A stretch of 64,000 bases of DNA, from positions 1,612,001-1,676,000 of the forward strand of contig VSJF01000003.1 of assembly GCA_009739215.1 (NCBI GenBank). The letters run 5' to 3'. A program made the position numbers and the translations under genes. This DNA comes from Floccularia luteovirens (taxonomy: Eukaryota; Basidiomycota; Agaricomycetes; Agaricales; Squamanitaceae). How positions within the stretch are numbered: position 1 is the stretch's first letter; every line of letters starts with the position of its first letter. Positions 38,229 to 47,760 of this stretch are shown one piece after another. The notes below the pieces were generated by a model. It made no database searches, was not told the origin of the DNA, and was given only the letters and a program-made list of their open reading frames with translations.

Positions 38229-39168
38229 AGTCAGTTTATATCTTCGTTATTCTACATTCAATTGTTGTTCACTTCCATCCCGTTCGGTCTTCAGTGGCAG
38301 AAAAACAGCACAAAAAACAGCATAATGGAGACGACTCTGATATCTCATCTTCAAATCATTCTGTTCCGCCGGTTGATGTCCCAGTCGGAGGTCATCCCAT
38401 CAACTATTCAGTCATGCCGATGCACATGTATCCATATGGACCAGGTCTGCATCCTGCTCAACTTCCTCGTTCTAAACGTCGTCAGGTCAAGAATGCTTGT
38501 ACAAATTGCCAAAAAGCTTGCAAGAAGTGCGATGATGCTAGACCCTGCCTCCGATGCGTGAAATATGGGATTTCCGAAGAATGCGTCGACTCACAGCGGA
38601 AGGAAAGAAAGAAAGGGATTAAGAGGGGTCCGTACAAGAAGCGCGATGGAAGAGGTATGTTTCGCCACTCGTCTCTTCTTTCCTTTCATTTGATATTAAG
38701 AGAGTTTGCTCCTGACCCTCCCCCCAAGATCATGTAGGAAAGGATGTCGAGCCGTTAGATGTATCTCATCAGATACCTGTTTCAGACAATCCTCTACCCT
38801 CTACAGGTGGCACATCTATCATGTCTCCATTTGGGTATTCACCCAGTCTTGGTCAGTATCCTCCAATGTCCAAGCCTGATGAGGGTGTGCCTCTATATCA
38901 CCCCCAATGTTACCTTGGTCCCTTTCCTCCATCCCAGTCAACAGAAATGGGTTCAGATATTGATGGTAGTAGCTTTTCATACTATCCTGCCTATTTTACA
39001 CAGGTTCCTGCCATGTCATATCCACAATATATGATGTCCAGACCAGATGGACAAGCAACAACTTCCAACCAGTATAATTTGTATAGTGGATCTTTACATC
39101 AGAAACTCTCTGCTAGTGATGGAAATCAAGAGGATGTGTCTGACATTCTTTCAGACAAGCCTACTTGA
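38229..39168 (+). CDS. Zn2Cys6 (GAL4-type) transcription factor, small
   Basis: This is a DNA-binding protein with one fungal zinc cluster: CTNCQKACKKCDDARPCLRC followed by VKYGISEEC gives the six cysteines. The basic extension (RKERKKGIKRGPYKKRDGR) is characteristic of a conserved basidiomycete regulator group. The frame opens at 38,295 with TGGCAG, without an ATG. Joining A38,229 to TG at 38,295 through a 65-nt GT..AG intron makes the start codon, giving MAEKQHKKQHNGDDS. A second intron (about 38,653-38,729) joins DGRG to DHVGKDVEPLDV. The C-terminal part is rich in Pro/Tyr/Ser/Met (YYPAYFTQVPAMSYPQYMMS), like an activation domain. It is the last gene before the repeat-rich half. The target genes are unknown. 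Confidence 0.82.
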
Positions 39169-39694
39169 AGTTATGTTGTTAATCCTGGAAGATGGATCTC
39201 ACTTTGGTTTATTTTCTATAAAATTAGTATTTTGTGTCTGATTAATTTGCTATTATATAATAATGATAATAATAATAATAATAATGGCATTTTGATAAAG
39301 GTATTATTCTTGAAGCTACTTTTTTTCTACTTTGTTCACTTGTGTGTCTTCATTAGTAAAGAAGAAACTTATTTTCTTTGGATTCTCATCTCAGAAAACT
39401 GAAAAAAACTGCCTAGAACTAGGAAACTCTGACACTTGGCAACTCATGTCAATTTTCCAGAAACTGACCTTATTTATAATTTAAAAAAAGTCAAGAAACT
39501 AATAGAATCTGAATAGAAACTTACTGTTATGATCTTATCTAGATTGCCTAATATCCTTCTAGACTTTAGCATCATGTTTCTCTCCTGTTTTCACTATGAC
39601 TCAATAACTATTCTATATGACTATAGATATCTTTGTATTGTCAAGCAGCACCTTTCACACATAGTAGAAAGAACTGGTCTTATCTAGGATGCTT
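39169..39694. other. Gene-free AT-rich flank with a family C LTR fragment
   Basis: No gene was found. Near 39,525-39,640 there is a diverged piece related to the left end of LTR family C (TGTTATGATCTTATCTAG, CTAGACTTTAG). The stretch begins the repeat-rich half. Confidence 0.5.
39258..39286. repeat. AAT-type microsatellite
   Basis: A run of about eight TAA/AAT units with one TGA interruption lies in the 3' flank of the zinc-cluster gene, at the edge of the repeat-rich half. Confidence 0.85.
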
Positions 39695-40228
39695 TATTAG
39701 CAAATTCCTGGTTTTAGCCTAACTTGAGTCATAGTAAGCCATAGCACTTGTAGTGATCCATAGTGACTCATAGTGACTCATAGTAACCTATAGATTTTGG
39801 TCATTTTTCAAAGTAGCCTATATAGTGATAAAAGTGACTTTAGCTTAACCCCCTCTATATAGCTCTGAATAGTTGCCTCTCATGTTATACAGTACTATAT
39901 AATGCTATATAGTTCTGTATAGATATGCTATTTTTTACTATAACAAGCTATTAGAGCTATATAGTATAACACATACTATATAATCTTTTATTAGTTATGC
40001 TATTTTTTTTTACTCTTTATTTATATTACAGTTTATATAAAATTGTTATTTATTTAATAGTGCAGAAACAATTACATTACAAAAGTATATAATTAATAAT
40101 GTAGAAATCCAGATTGTATAAAGTTTTCATTACCATCATCTAATTCAAACATAAAAGTACTAAACTGATCATGTAGCTATCTGAATATATCTCCACATAC
40201 CTTTCTCTATTTGCTCTTCTTCTATAGA

Positions 40229-40608
40229 TGTTAGAGTGTAAATAGAGTGTATTCACTTAGAAAAAAAGTATGCTACAGAGGCCTTCTTATATATAATTCA
40301 GGAAGACCTAGACTACTGTTCTAGACTACTTAGGGTAGTACTTCTAGCTTACCCTGACAGCTTCTAGTCTACTTCTATTGCTATGATACCAGTGCTTCTA
40401 GACTACCCTGAGTGCTTCTAGTCTACCCTGAGTGCTTCTAGGCTACCCTGATAGAAGCACCTCTAGTATCTATATAAGACTACTAGTTTCCTACTAGAAC
40501 CCATTCTTCCTTTTCCCTCCTATCTATTATTACATACTATACTATACTATTCTCTTACTATTCTTTATTCTAGTATGTCTGTACATATAGGAGTAGACTA
40601 TTATAACA
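40229..40608 (-). mobile_element. Solo LTR, family A copy 1
   Basis: The element starts TGTTAGAGTG and ends TATAACA (TG..CA ends), is 380 bp, and is flanked on both sides by the 5-bp target-site duplication ATAGA (40,224-40,228 and 40,609-40,613). The interior carries several copies of a unit reading CTACCCTGAGTGCTTCTAG. There are no coding regions, so it is a solo LTR left after recombination. Related copies are at 46,264, 55,172 and 60,420. Confidence 0.92.
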
Positions 40609-40659
40609 ATAGATGCTAGGCCTGTTAAGTTTTATAATAGTATACAAAGAGAAGAGTAT

Positions 40660-41065
40660 TTGAAAACATAAAAAAACATAAAAAAAGTTGAAAAAAAAAC
40701 ATAGAAAAAAATATAAAAAGTCAGAGAAAAAAACATAAAAAAAACATACCAAGTTGGAAAAAAAACATATCAAGTCGGAAAACATAACTGAAAAGACAGA
40801 AGAAGTCAGAAACATGACAAAAAAGAGAAAGGTTGGAAACATACCAAAAAAGACAAAAAAAGTCGAAAATATATAGAAAGAAAGAAAAAAGTTTAAAACA
40901 TATAAAAAAACAAGAAAAAAACAAGGAAACATATGAAACAAGAGAAGGAGAATTGAAAACATAACTAGAAAGAGAGGAAATATATAAAAAAAGAAGGAAA
41001 AAGTCAGACATACAAGAGAAAAAGTTGAAAACATAAAAAAAGAGGAAAAAAGTGGACATAAAACA
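40660..41065. repeat. A-rich low-complexity tract
   Basis: About 400 bp of A-runs are broken by CATA, GTTG, GTCAG and similar short spacers (for example AAAACATAAAAAAAGTTG). A shorter T-rich tract of the opposite orientation lies at about 63,060-63,160, also next to a family E end. The long minus-strand open frame across it is phenylalanine-rich low complexity and not a gene. Confidence 0.8.
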
Positions 41066-41848
41066 TACCAAATGCCCAAGCTATCATATCTCCTCACTCC
41101 TTCCATCTCTAGGTTCTGACAATGAGCAGATATGGCAAAGATGTATGACAATGGAATGAATCTAGGAAAAGAATGTTAGTAAAAGAAAAGGAGGAAAGAA
41201 TGACTTACAAAGATGAAGGTTGAAAACTTCAAAGCAAAAAAAAAAGTTGAAGTTTAAAGTATGCCACATCAGCCACAGGTCATGTGACTTTGCTAAAGTC
41301 GAAATTTGAACTTCAAAAAAAAAAAATTTCTAAGTCCAAAAATCTTTCTAAGTCCAAATCCGATGTTTTGCTTATCCAATCCAAAAAGCAGAATAGTACT
41401 CTAAGTCAAAATACTACAGATTACTATATATTATTATACAAATTTATATAGCATCTATAGAATACTATGGAAATGATAAATATCTATGGACTACTATGAG
41501 TTACTATGGAATACTATAGATCACTATGGAACACTATGGATACTATGGGATACTATGGAATACTATAGATACTATGGGTTACTATGGGTTACTATGGAAA
41601 TGATTGACATCTATGGGCCACTATAGGTCACTATAGAAAATAGCCAAAATCTATGAGACACTATGGAAAATAACCAACATCTATGGACTACTATGAGTTA
41701 CTATGGAAAATAGCCAAAATCTATAGGTCACTATGGGTCACTATAGAAAATGACCAAAATCTATGGATTACTATGGGTCACTATGGATCACTACAGGTGC
41801 TATGGTCTACTATGGCTCAAGTCAGACTAAAACCAGGATTTGCTGATG

Positions 41849-42240
41849 TTGATAATAATGACATGATATTCTCCTTGTCAAATTGCCTACAAACATGTTA
41901 AGCTAACAACACATCTGTAATATTTCAGACTTACCTAGAAAATATTGTCATTTGCATTGTCTCAAGAGACAGCAACTACTCAAAGACCAGCACATTCAAG
42001 CTTTTGTTGATTTTGCTTGCTCAACAAATTGAGAGGAGTGACAACTATTGTCATTTTATCATCACCATCTGCTTAAGACATAACTAATGGAATCCAGAAT
42101 GACAAGGTCTTCCTAGCACCTATTGGTGCATATGCAACAATATCCTTTTCAAGGTAGAGTGCTTGAGCTACAATAAGCTGGAAATAGCATGTGCATTTAT
42201 GAAATTTCTGTTGCACAAGTATATGGATGGACTCTAAAGT
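41849..42240 (-). pseudogene. RecQ-like helicase remnant, N-terminal part
   Basis: Reading the minus strand from 42,240 gives VQQKFHKCTCYFQLIVAQAL, then the Walker A region KDIVAYAPIGARKTLSFWIP, then DKMTIVVTPLNLLSKQNQQ and VVAVS, and finally EYHVIIIN. This is the order of helicase motifs I and Ia in the RecQ-like ATPases that are abundant in mushroom genomes. The frame has stops (TAA, TGA), and the P-loop GAGKT has become GARKT. A remnant intron (GTAAGT..TAG, about 41,889-41,938) is still visible, so it derives from a genomic copy and not a retrocopy. It stops abruptly at the family E end at 41,848. Confidence 0.75.
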
Positions 42241-42889
42241 CCATGTACCTATAAGGGGAATCCCAAGTTCAATCCTTTGAACCCTTTGAACCCTTTGAAA
42301 CTACTCAGCAATACCTCAACACCACTTCCCACTACCCTCAATACAACTTCAACATGCTTACTATCAGGGAGTTATATATTTAGATACAGTTACTAAGGTT
42401 GCCACCTATCTAAGATGGTAACCCTCCTTCAATACCTCTTTTATTTTTATCCACATATATAGCAACACTTCTAGACAGAAATCCTTAGACTTTTCTTTTT
42501 GGATTTCCTATATAGGTGAGTAGATAGAATATGTATACTTTACAATATAATAACTTCAGATTTCCTGTCCAGTTTGATGCACTTCCAGTTTTGCAACCTG
42601 CTTGCGATACTTCAAAACACATATCATGCGAACTGCCTAGTTGCCCTTATAGTACCAGCTGACATTAACATACACACTCAGAAAGGAATTGCAATTCTTG
42701 TGACACAACATGTTCTATCTACAGTATATAATGTACTATGTTTTGAGACCTAATATAGGGTTGTGAATTTTTTAATTGATCTTGCTATGCACATGATAGG
42801 AAGTTTTGCTAGCCACTTACTACATTCATTTTCAAACTAGATTTGTTTATTTGGCATTCAGATAAGACTGAACTTCATTAGTAAGCATA
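42241..42889. repeat. Unresolved repeat-derived sequence with a dispersed segment F
   Basis: No gene was found. The segment at about 42,543-42,640 (CAGATTTCCTGTCCAGTTTG and following) is repeated, reverse-complemented, at about 50,025-50,125. A triplicated CCTTTGAA unit lies near 42,277-42,298. Confidence 0.55.
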
Positions 42890-44265
42890 GAACGCAGTGA
42901 GTAGCTGGTTTTAGGAGCCTGGACAACAAGCAGATATAGCAAAGATATATAACAATAGAATGAATCTGGAAAAAGAATGTCAATAAAAGAAAAGGAGGAA
43001 AGAATGACTTATTAAGATAAAGGTTGAAAACTTTGAAGGAAAAAAAAAAGTTGAAGTTTGAAGTGTGCCATGTCAGCCACAGATCACATGATCTTGCTGA
43101 AGTCAAAATTTGAACTTGAACTTAGAAAGATTTTTGTTTCTAAGTCCAAAAATCTTTCTAAGTCCAAGTCCGATGTTTTGCTTATCTAATCCAAAAAGCA
43201 GAATAGTACTCTAAGTCAAAATACTACAGATTACTATACATTATTATATAAATTTATATAGCATCTATAGAATACTATGAAAATAATTAACATTTATGGA
43301 CTGTTATGACCTTATCTGGATATGCACTTATCTTCCTGGACTTTAGAACATGCGCATAACACATTCCTGCCTCATTCCTCCATTTCTCATACATATTTTG
43401 TATTTTGACTTTTATGTTCTTCTTATGACTTGTATAGTCTTCCAAATGACTAGTTGTAGCTTCTATATGACTTGGTACTGACTCATAGCTTACTGAGCAA
43501 GCATGCAATAGGCTATAATTAGAAGTAGCGTACTTATATTTAAGTAGTGTGAAACTACAGACAAGCCTCAGCTTGATCTTAGTTTTGAGTACCCTCTAAT
43601 ATAGATGATTACTCTGTTACCTCGTTAATGACTAAGTGACCACTCCCTTCCCTGTCTAGAATGGCAGGATCATTATATATAATGGCATGGGTGACACTGT
43701 CTAGTCTGAAATGCCTGACTAGTCTTCTGTGGTAACTAACCTCCACAAGGCCCTAATGAGTAGTAGTTAAATACTCATACATTGGTATCTCCCTTTGCCA
43801 CATCTGGGAAATCTGACAGATAATAAACCCATTTCCTAACCTGGACACTCTTACAACAAGACTAGCAAACAATGATGACAACCCCTAATAGTAATATGGA
43901 CTACTATGAGTTACTATGGAATACTATGAATCACTATGGAATACTATGGACACTATAGATACTATGGATTACTATGGGTTATTATGGGTTACTATGGAAT
44001 ACTATGGAAATAATTGACATCTATGGACTACTATGGGTCACTATGGAAAATAGCCAAAATCTATGAGACACTATGGAAAATAACCAATATTTATGGACTA
44101 CTATGGGTTACTATGGGTTGCTATGGAAAATAACTGAAATCTATAGACTACTATGGGTTACTATGTAAAATAGCCAAAATCTATGGATCACTATAGGTCA
44201 CTATGAATCACTACAAATGCTATGGCTTACTATAGCTCAAGTTGGACTAAAACCAGAATTTGCTA
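42890..44265. mobile_element. Family E element, second copy, left-truncated and split by an LTR
   Basis: The segments 42,890-43,290 and 43,900-44,265 align in the same order to about 41,100-41,848 of the first E copy. Shared stretches include AAAGGAGGAAAGAATGACTT, TCCGATGTTTTGCTTATC and the CTATGG units, up to the end TTTGCTAATG. They are separated by a solo LTR of family C. The left inverted repeat is missing. Confidence 0.65.
43302..43896 (+). mobile_element. Solo LTR, family C copy 1
   Basis: This 595-bp element begins TGTTATGACCTTATCTGG and ends CCTAATAGTAATA, flanked by TGGAC on both sides (43,297-43,301 and 43,897-43,901). It is inserted in the CTATGGACTACTATGAG minisatellite of the E element. 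No coding capacity was found. Confidence 0.9.
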
Positions 44266-45112
44266 ATGTTTCACATTTTGACTCACTTGTACTTCTATAT
44301 GACTACTGGTAGCTTCTTATGACTTATTGTTATAACCTTATTCAGATTGCTATTATCTCCTAGGACTTTAGTATATGTATACACTCTTGTTTCATGCCTC
44401 ATTTCCTCTTGACTCTTATGTTTCATATCTTGACTCACTTGTACTTCTATACTTCTAAATGACTAGTAGTACCTTCTTATGACTTGTAGCTGACTCGATG
44501 CTTATTTACCTAGCATGCAATCATGAGTCAAGTAGCTATTATTAGTAGTTCTACTCCTATATTTAAGTAATACAAAACTACAGACAAGCTGTTACTATTT
44601 AGTGAATTTGGGAAATAGAAACAAGAAGGGGGGTGCTGAACTCAGCTTATTGCTAGGGAAATAGTAGTGGGATGGACCACTATGCAAGTTTCTAACTGCC
44701 ACTTGCTAGGGCCTTGCTGAGATTAATTACAGCAGATAAACACTCAGGTGTTTCAGAGTGTACAGTATTGCCTATGCCATTATTTACAACTTGCTAGCCA
44801 TCCTAGACTAGGGAGAGAGTTATCACAATAGGTAACAGAGTAAAGCCAATAAGATTGGGGTACTCAAAACTAAGATCAAGCTGAGGCTTGACTGTAGTTT
44901 CACACTACTTAAATACACAAAGAAAACTACTAATAATAAACTACTGACTTGTAATGACATACTACATGAATAAGTGATGAGTCAGATACAAGTCATAAGA
45001 AGCTACTAGTAGTCATATCAAAGTCAATACAAGTTATATAAAGCAATATAAGAGTCAAAGATGAAACATACAAGAGAAACAGAGAAATGAGGCAGAAATG
45101 CATTATGCATGC

Positions 45113-46262
45113 TGAAGAGAGGTGAAGTGCAAGTAGGTTCAGAAATCTATGAGACACAGTGCTTCTGTCTGTATATCTAAAATGTCTTCTAGAGATGGGT
45201 AAAAAAGGGGTTGTATAAGGTTACAGATAAATGCAACATCGAGAGCAAATAAAGAGAGCAAACATAGGACAAGATTGAGAGAATAAGTGAAGGTGAGAGA
45301 CATCCAAGCAAAGTGAGGGAGAACAAAGTGACAGTAAGGTTCTCACTTGGATGAGTGAGTTTTTATACTAAAGGGCCCAAATATATCAACAAAAGAGTAT
45401 GAAGGACAATATTTGACAAGTTAGATGACTTATAGTGGGCAAAAGCAGTGAAATCAGTCAGGAGAGCAAAGAAACTTAGAGTAAGCTAGTTTTCTCTGCT
45501 TCTGAATATTCTCTGAGGAGGGAGGAAAGGGAAACTTAATTTTTCTAACTACTGTACAAGTTTTTGTTCTTTCTATGGAGAAAGAACATTTGTGAGTAGC
45601 TAGTGAAGTATTTTTAATTTTACTGTTTGTAAGACAGTGTAAAAAACAAGATAAATGGAGAAATAGTTCAAAGGGTGTGAGAGAATCCAATCTCAAATAA
45701 GTGAAAGGGTAGGGGAGAAAATGAAGTAGTTATGAAGGGTTTGGTATAGTTAACAGGCCAGTGAGTGAGCATGCAATGCTCACATTACACATGATCACAG
45801 AAGTCTGGAGCATACGTTGCTATTTTTGGAGTTGCATGTGAGATAATCAGATGGCACAGGGATGGACAAGGGTGCTGAGTAATCAGATAGTATGATCATC
45901 AGGATAGGAAGAGTGATCCCACAGTCTGGTTATCTCAGTGGCTATTAAGTGGAGAGTGAGTTGGTCAGAAGAAGTCACATATAATGTCATGAAGTATGGA
46001 GATTAAGAGAGGATGTGCAGGAGATTGATTGGTCACTGGGCTAGAGAGATAAAAGAAGGAAGTAAGGAGAATTGCATGGTATATTCAAATAGATATATCC
46101 AAGGTTTCTGTAGCTTCTGAATTGGAGTTAATATGACATGGAATCAGGAGAATGTGTAGTAGGCTTATCAGTTGCTTGCTAATTGGATTGCTAAAGTTGT
46201 GAGTGGCAACCAATAGCAAGAAAATGGTGATTTCCAAGGTGAGGCTGTGTGGCCTTTCCACA
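45113..46262 (+). mobile_element. Family B LTR-like element, copy 1
   Basis: This 1,150-bp element starts TGAAGAGAGGTG and ends GGCCTTTCCACA, with TG..CA ends and no credible coding sequence. It has a full-length inverted copy at 47,761-48,915 and a truncated direct copy at 60,806-61,543. It interrupts the reverse C copy. The target duplication is not clean here (ATGC against GTAC), probably through mutation. This copy has lost nearly all CpG dinucleotides compared with the third copy. Confidence 0.75.
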
Positions 46263-46263
46263 G

Positions 46264-46624
46264 TGTTACAATAGTCTACTCCTACATGTATAGACATACT
46301 AGGATAGAGGATAGTAAGAGGATAGAATAGTATAGTATGTAATGATAGACAGGAGGGGAAAGGAAGAATAGGTTCTGGTAGAAAACCAGTGGTCTTATAT
46401 AGATACCAGAGGTGCTTCTATTAGGGTAGCCTAGAAGTACTCAGGGTAGACTAGAAGCACTGGTATCATAGCAACAGAAGTAGACTAGAAGCTGTCAGGG
46501 TAAGCTAGAAGCACTACCCTGAGTAGTCTAGAACAGTAGTCTAGGCCTTCCTGTATTATATATAAGGAGGTCTCTGTAGCATACTTTTCCCCAAAAGTGA
46601 ATACACTCTATTTACATTCTAATA
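46264..46624 (+). mobile_element. Solo LTR, family A copy 2
   Basis: This 361-bp element begins TGTTACAATAGTC and ends CATTCTAATA, flanked by the perfect duplication CACAG (46,259-46,263 and 46,625-46,629). It landed at the extreme right end of the family B element, making it the youngest layer of the nest. Confidence 0.88.
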
Positions 46625-46870
46625 CACAGTACATTCTAAAGTCCAGAAAGATAACAAGAGTCCAGATAAGGTCATAATACAAGCTATAGCTTGATTTTAG
46701 TTTCAAGTACTAATCTATCTTGATTATCACTCTGTTACTATGACTCTAAACTCTTTCTATAGTCTAGGATGGCTATAGTCATAGACACCTGCAAGATAGC
46801 AGTCTGGTTGCCCAGGACCTTGTGTTACCGTTAGGGGTTTGCATTGTCATTTATCAGTCTCATTGTTTGG

Positions 46871-47756
46871 CTATCTGGTGTGGGAAACCCCTACTACCTC
46901 AGAACGGATATGGTAAGCCCAAGACATAGTCTAAGCCTAACACACATCAGAGAATGTCCTCAACCAATCACAATGCGAAGCGTAACATTCAGTAATTCTT
47001 ATGCAATTGGCTACCCAACTTTCATATTGCGAAGCCCAGACGCCACAAATGCCCCACTCAATACTGGTGACAGCCAGGATATACACCCCCATTCTTAATT
47101 CCCACAGCACACTCTTCCAGATGCCACATAGCTTAATGAGGACCACACGGCCTGCTGATGCCATCAACCATCAACTTTAGCTTACAAGCCCCTTGGCCGC
47201 TGCGTTTCCTAAAATTAGCCAGTAAAACCCCCGTATCAGTGCCATCACTTATCTGATCATCAGTCTTAATTGGGATTATTATGCAGATTTGCCTTTTGGA
47301 CCAAGAAAACAGCACTCCTGCTAATATTAGTATACAGGATCATGACTACCTTGGTCATGTGTGATGCGAGTGCACAGCAACGCTCAGCCTTGCTGTGTTT
47401 CCACAAGGCAGACCAGATGGCCCTCCAGCATTGTTTAGCCTTTCTTTCTCTTTTGTGAGTTTCACAATTCTATAACCAGTATAGTGCATGTTCCTGGTGA
47501 TGCCCCTTGTGATTTTTTTACCATTACCATTCATTAAATTTAGTACATTTCTCCGATTACTTAGTACTCTTTCCACAACACCCATAGATATAAAAGATTG
47601 TAACTTAGATAGTGAAAGGAACAAGTTTCTACCATCCCAATCAGTTAGTGTCTAAAATCTAAAAACCACTCTCAATCTACTTATCCCTCACACACCAAGC
47701 GCACCCACACTCTGCAAGATAATGTGCTCGCACACATCTAACTGCAGTTCTCTAAC
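46871..47756. other. Unidentified, less AT-rich segment between repeats
   Basis: No similarity to the repeats of this window or to known proteins was recognised. It retains more CpG sites than neighbouring sequence. Short open frames exist on both strands (for example 47,355-47,624 minus) but none carries a recognisable motif. Confidence 0.4.
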
Positions 47757-47760
47757 GTGG

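Larger units (their letters stand above)
39695..41848. mobile_element. Family E element with long terminal inverted repeats (non-coding)
   Basis: The left end (ATTAGCAAATTCCTGGTTTT) and the reverse complement of the right end (ATCAGCAAATCCTGGTTTT) match for more than 100 bp, including the shared GTAGTGATCCATAGTGAC and CATAGATTTTGGTCATTTT. That makes long terminal inverted repeats. The arms are made of degenerate CTATGG/ACTATGG minisatellite units. The interior holds a solo LTR (40,229-40,608), an A-rich low-complexity tract and a unique segment (about 41,070-41,400). That unique segment recurs at 42,890-43,290. There is no coding capacity. Other pieces with the same TTTGCTGATG end lie at 44,254-44,263, 50,314, 57,113 and 63,309. 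It could be a foldback or MITE-like DNA transposon; the family is not known to me. Confidence 0.65.
44590..46679 (-). mobile_element. LTR family C copy in reverse orientation, itself interrupted
   Basis: It is inserted in the preceding C copy with a perfect 5-bp duplication CAAGC (44,585-44,589 and 46,680-46,684). The C sequence runs 44,590-45,112, ending GAAATGCATTATGCATGC. It continues only at about 46,630-46,679 (ATTCTAAAGTCCAGAAAG .. GGTCATAATA). The gap is filled by a family B element and a family A solo LTR. Confidence 0.82.
44326..46870 (+). mobile_element. LTR family C copy, host of a nested stack
   Basis: A C-family LTR begins TGTTATAACCTTATTCAG at about 44,326, runs to CAGACAAGC at 44,589 and resumes at 46,680 with CAAGCTATAGCTTGATTTTAG, fading near 46,870. 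The interruption is a reverse-oriented C element flanked by the CAAGC duplication. A further short C-like fragment (44,272-44,325) lies just upstream. The right end could not be fixed. Confidence 0.7.

Noticed and set aside
40570..41151. Minus-strand open frame of 193 codons, very rich in phenylalanine
   Set aside because: It is the translation of an A-rich low-complexity tract and part of a solo LTR. No motif or sensible composition supports a gene.
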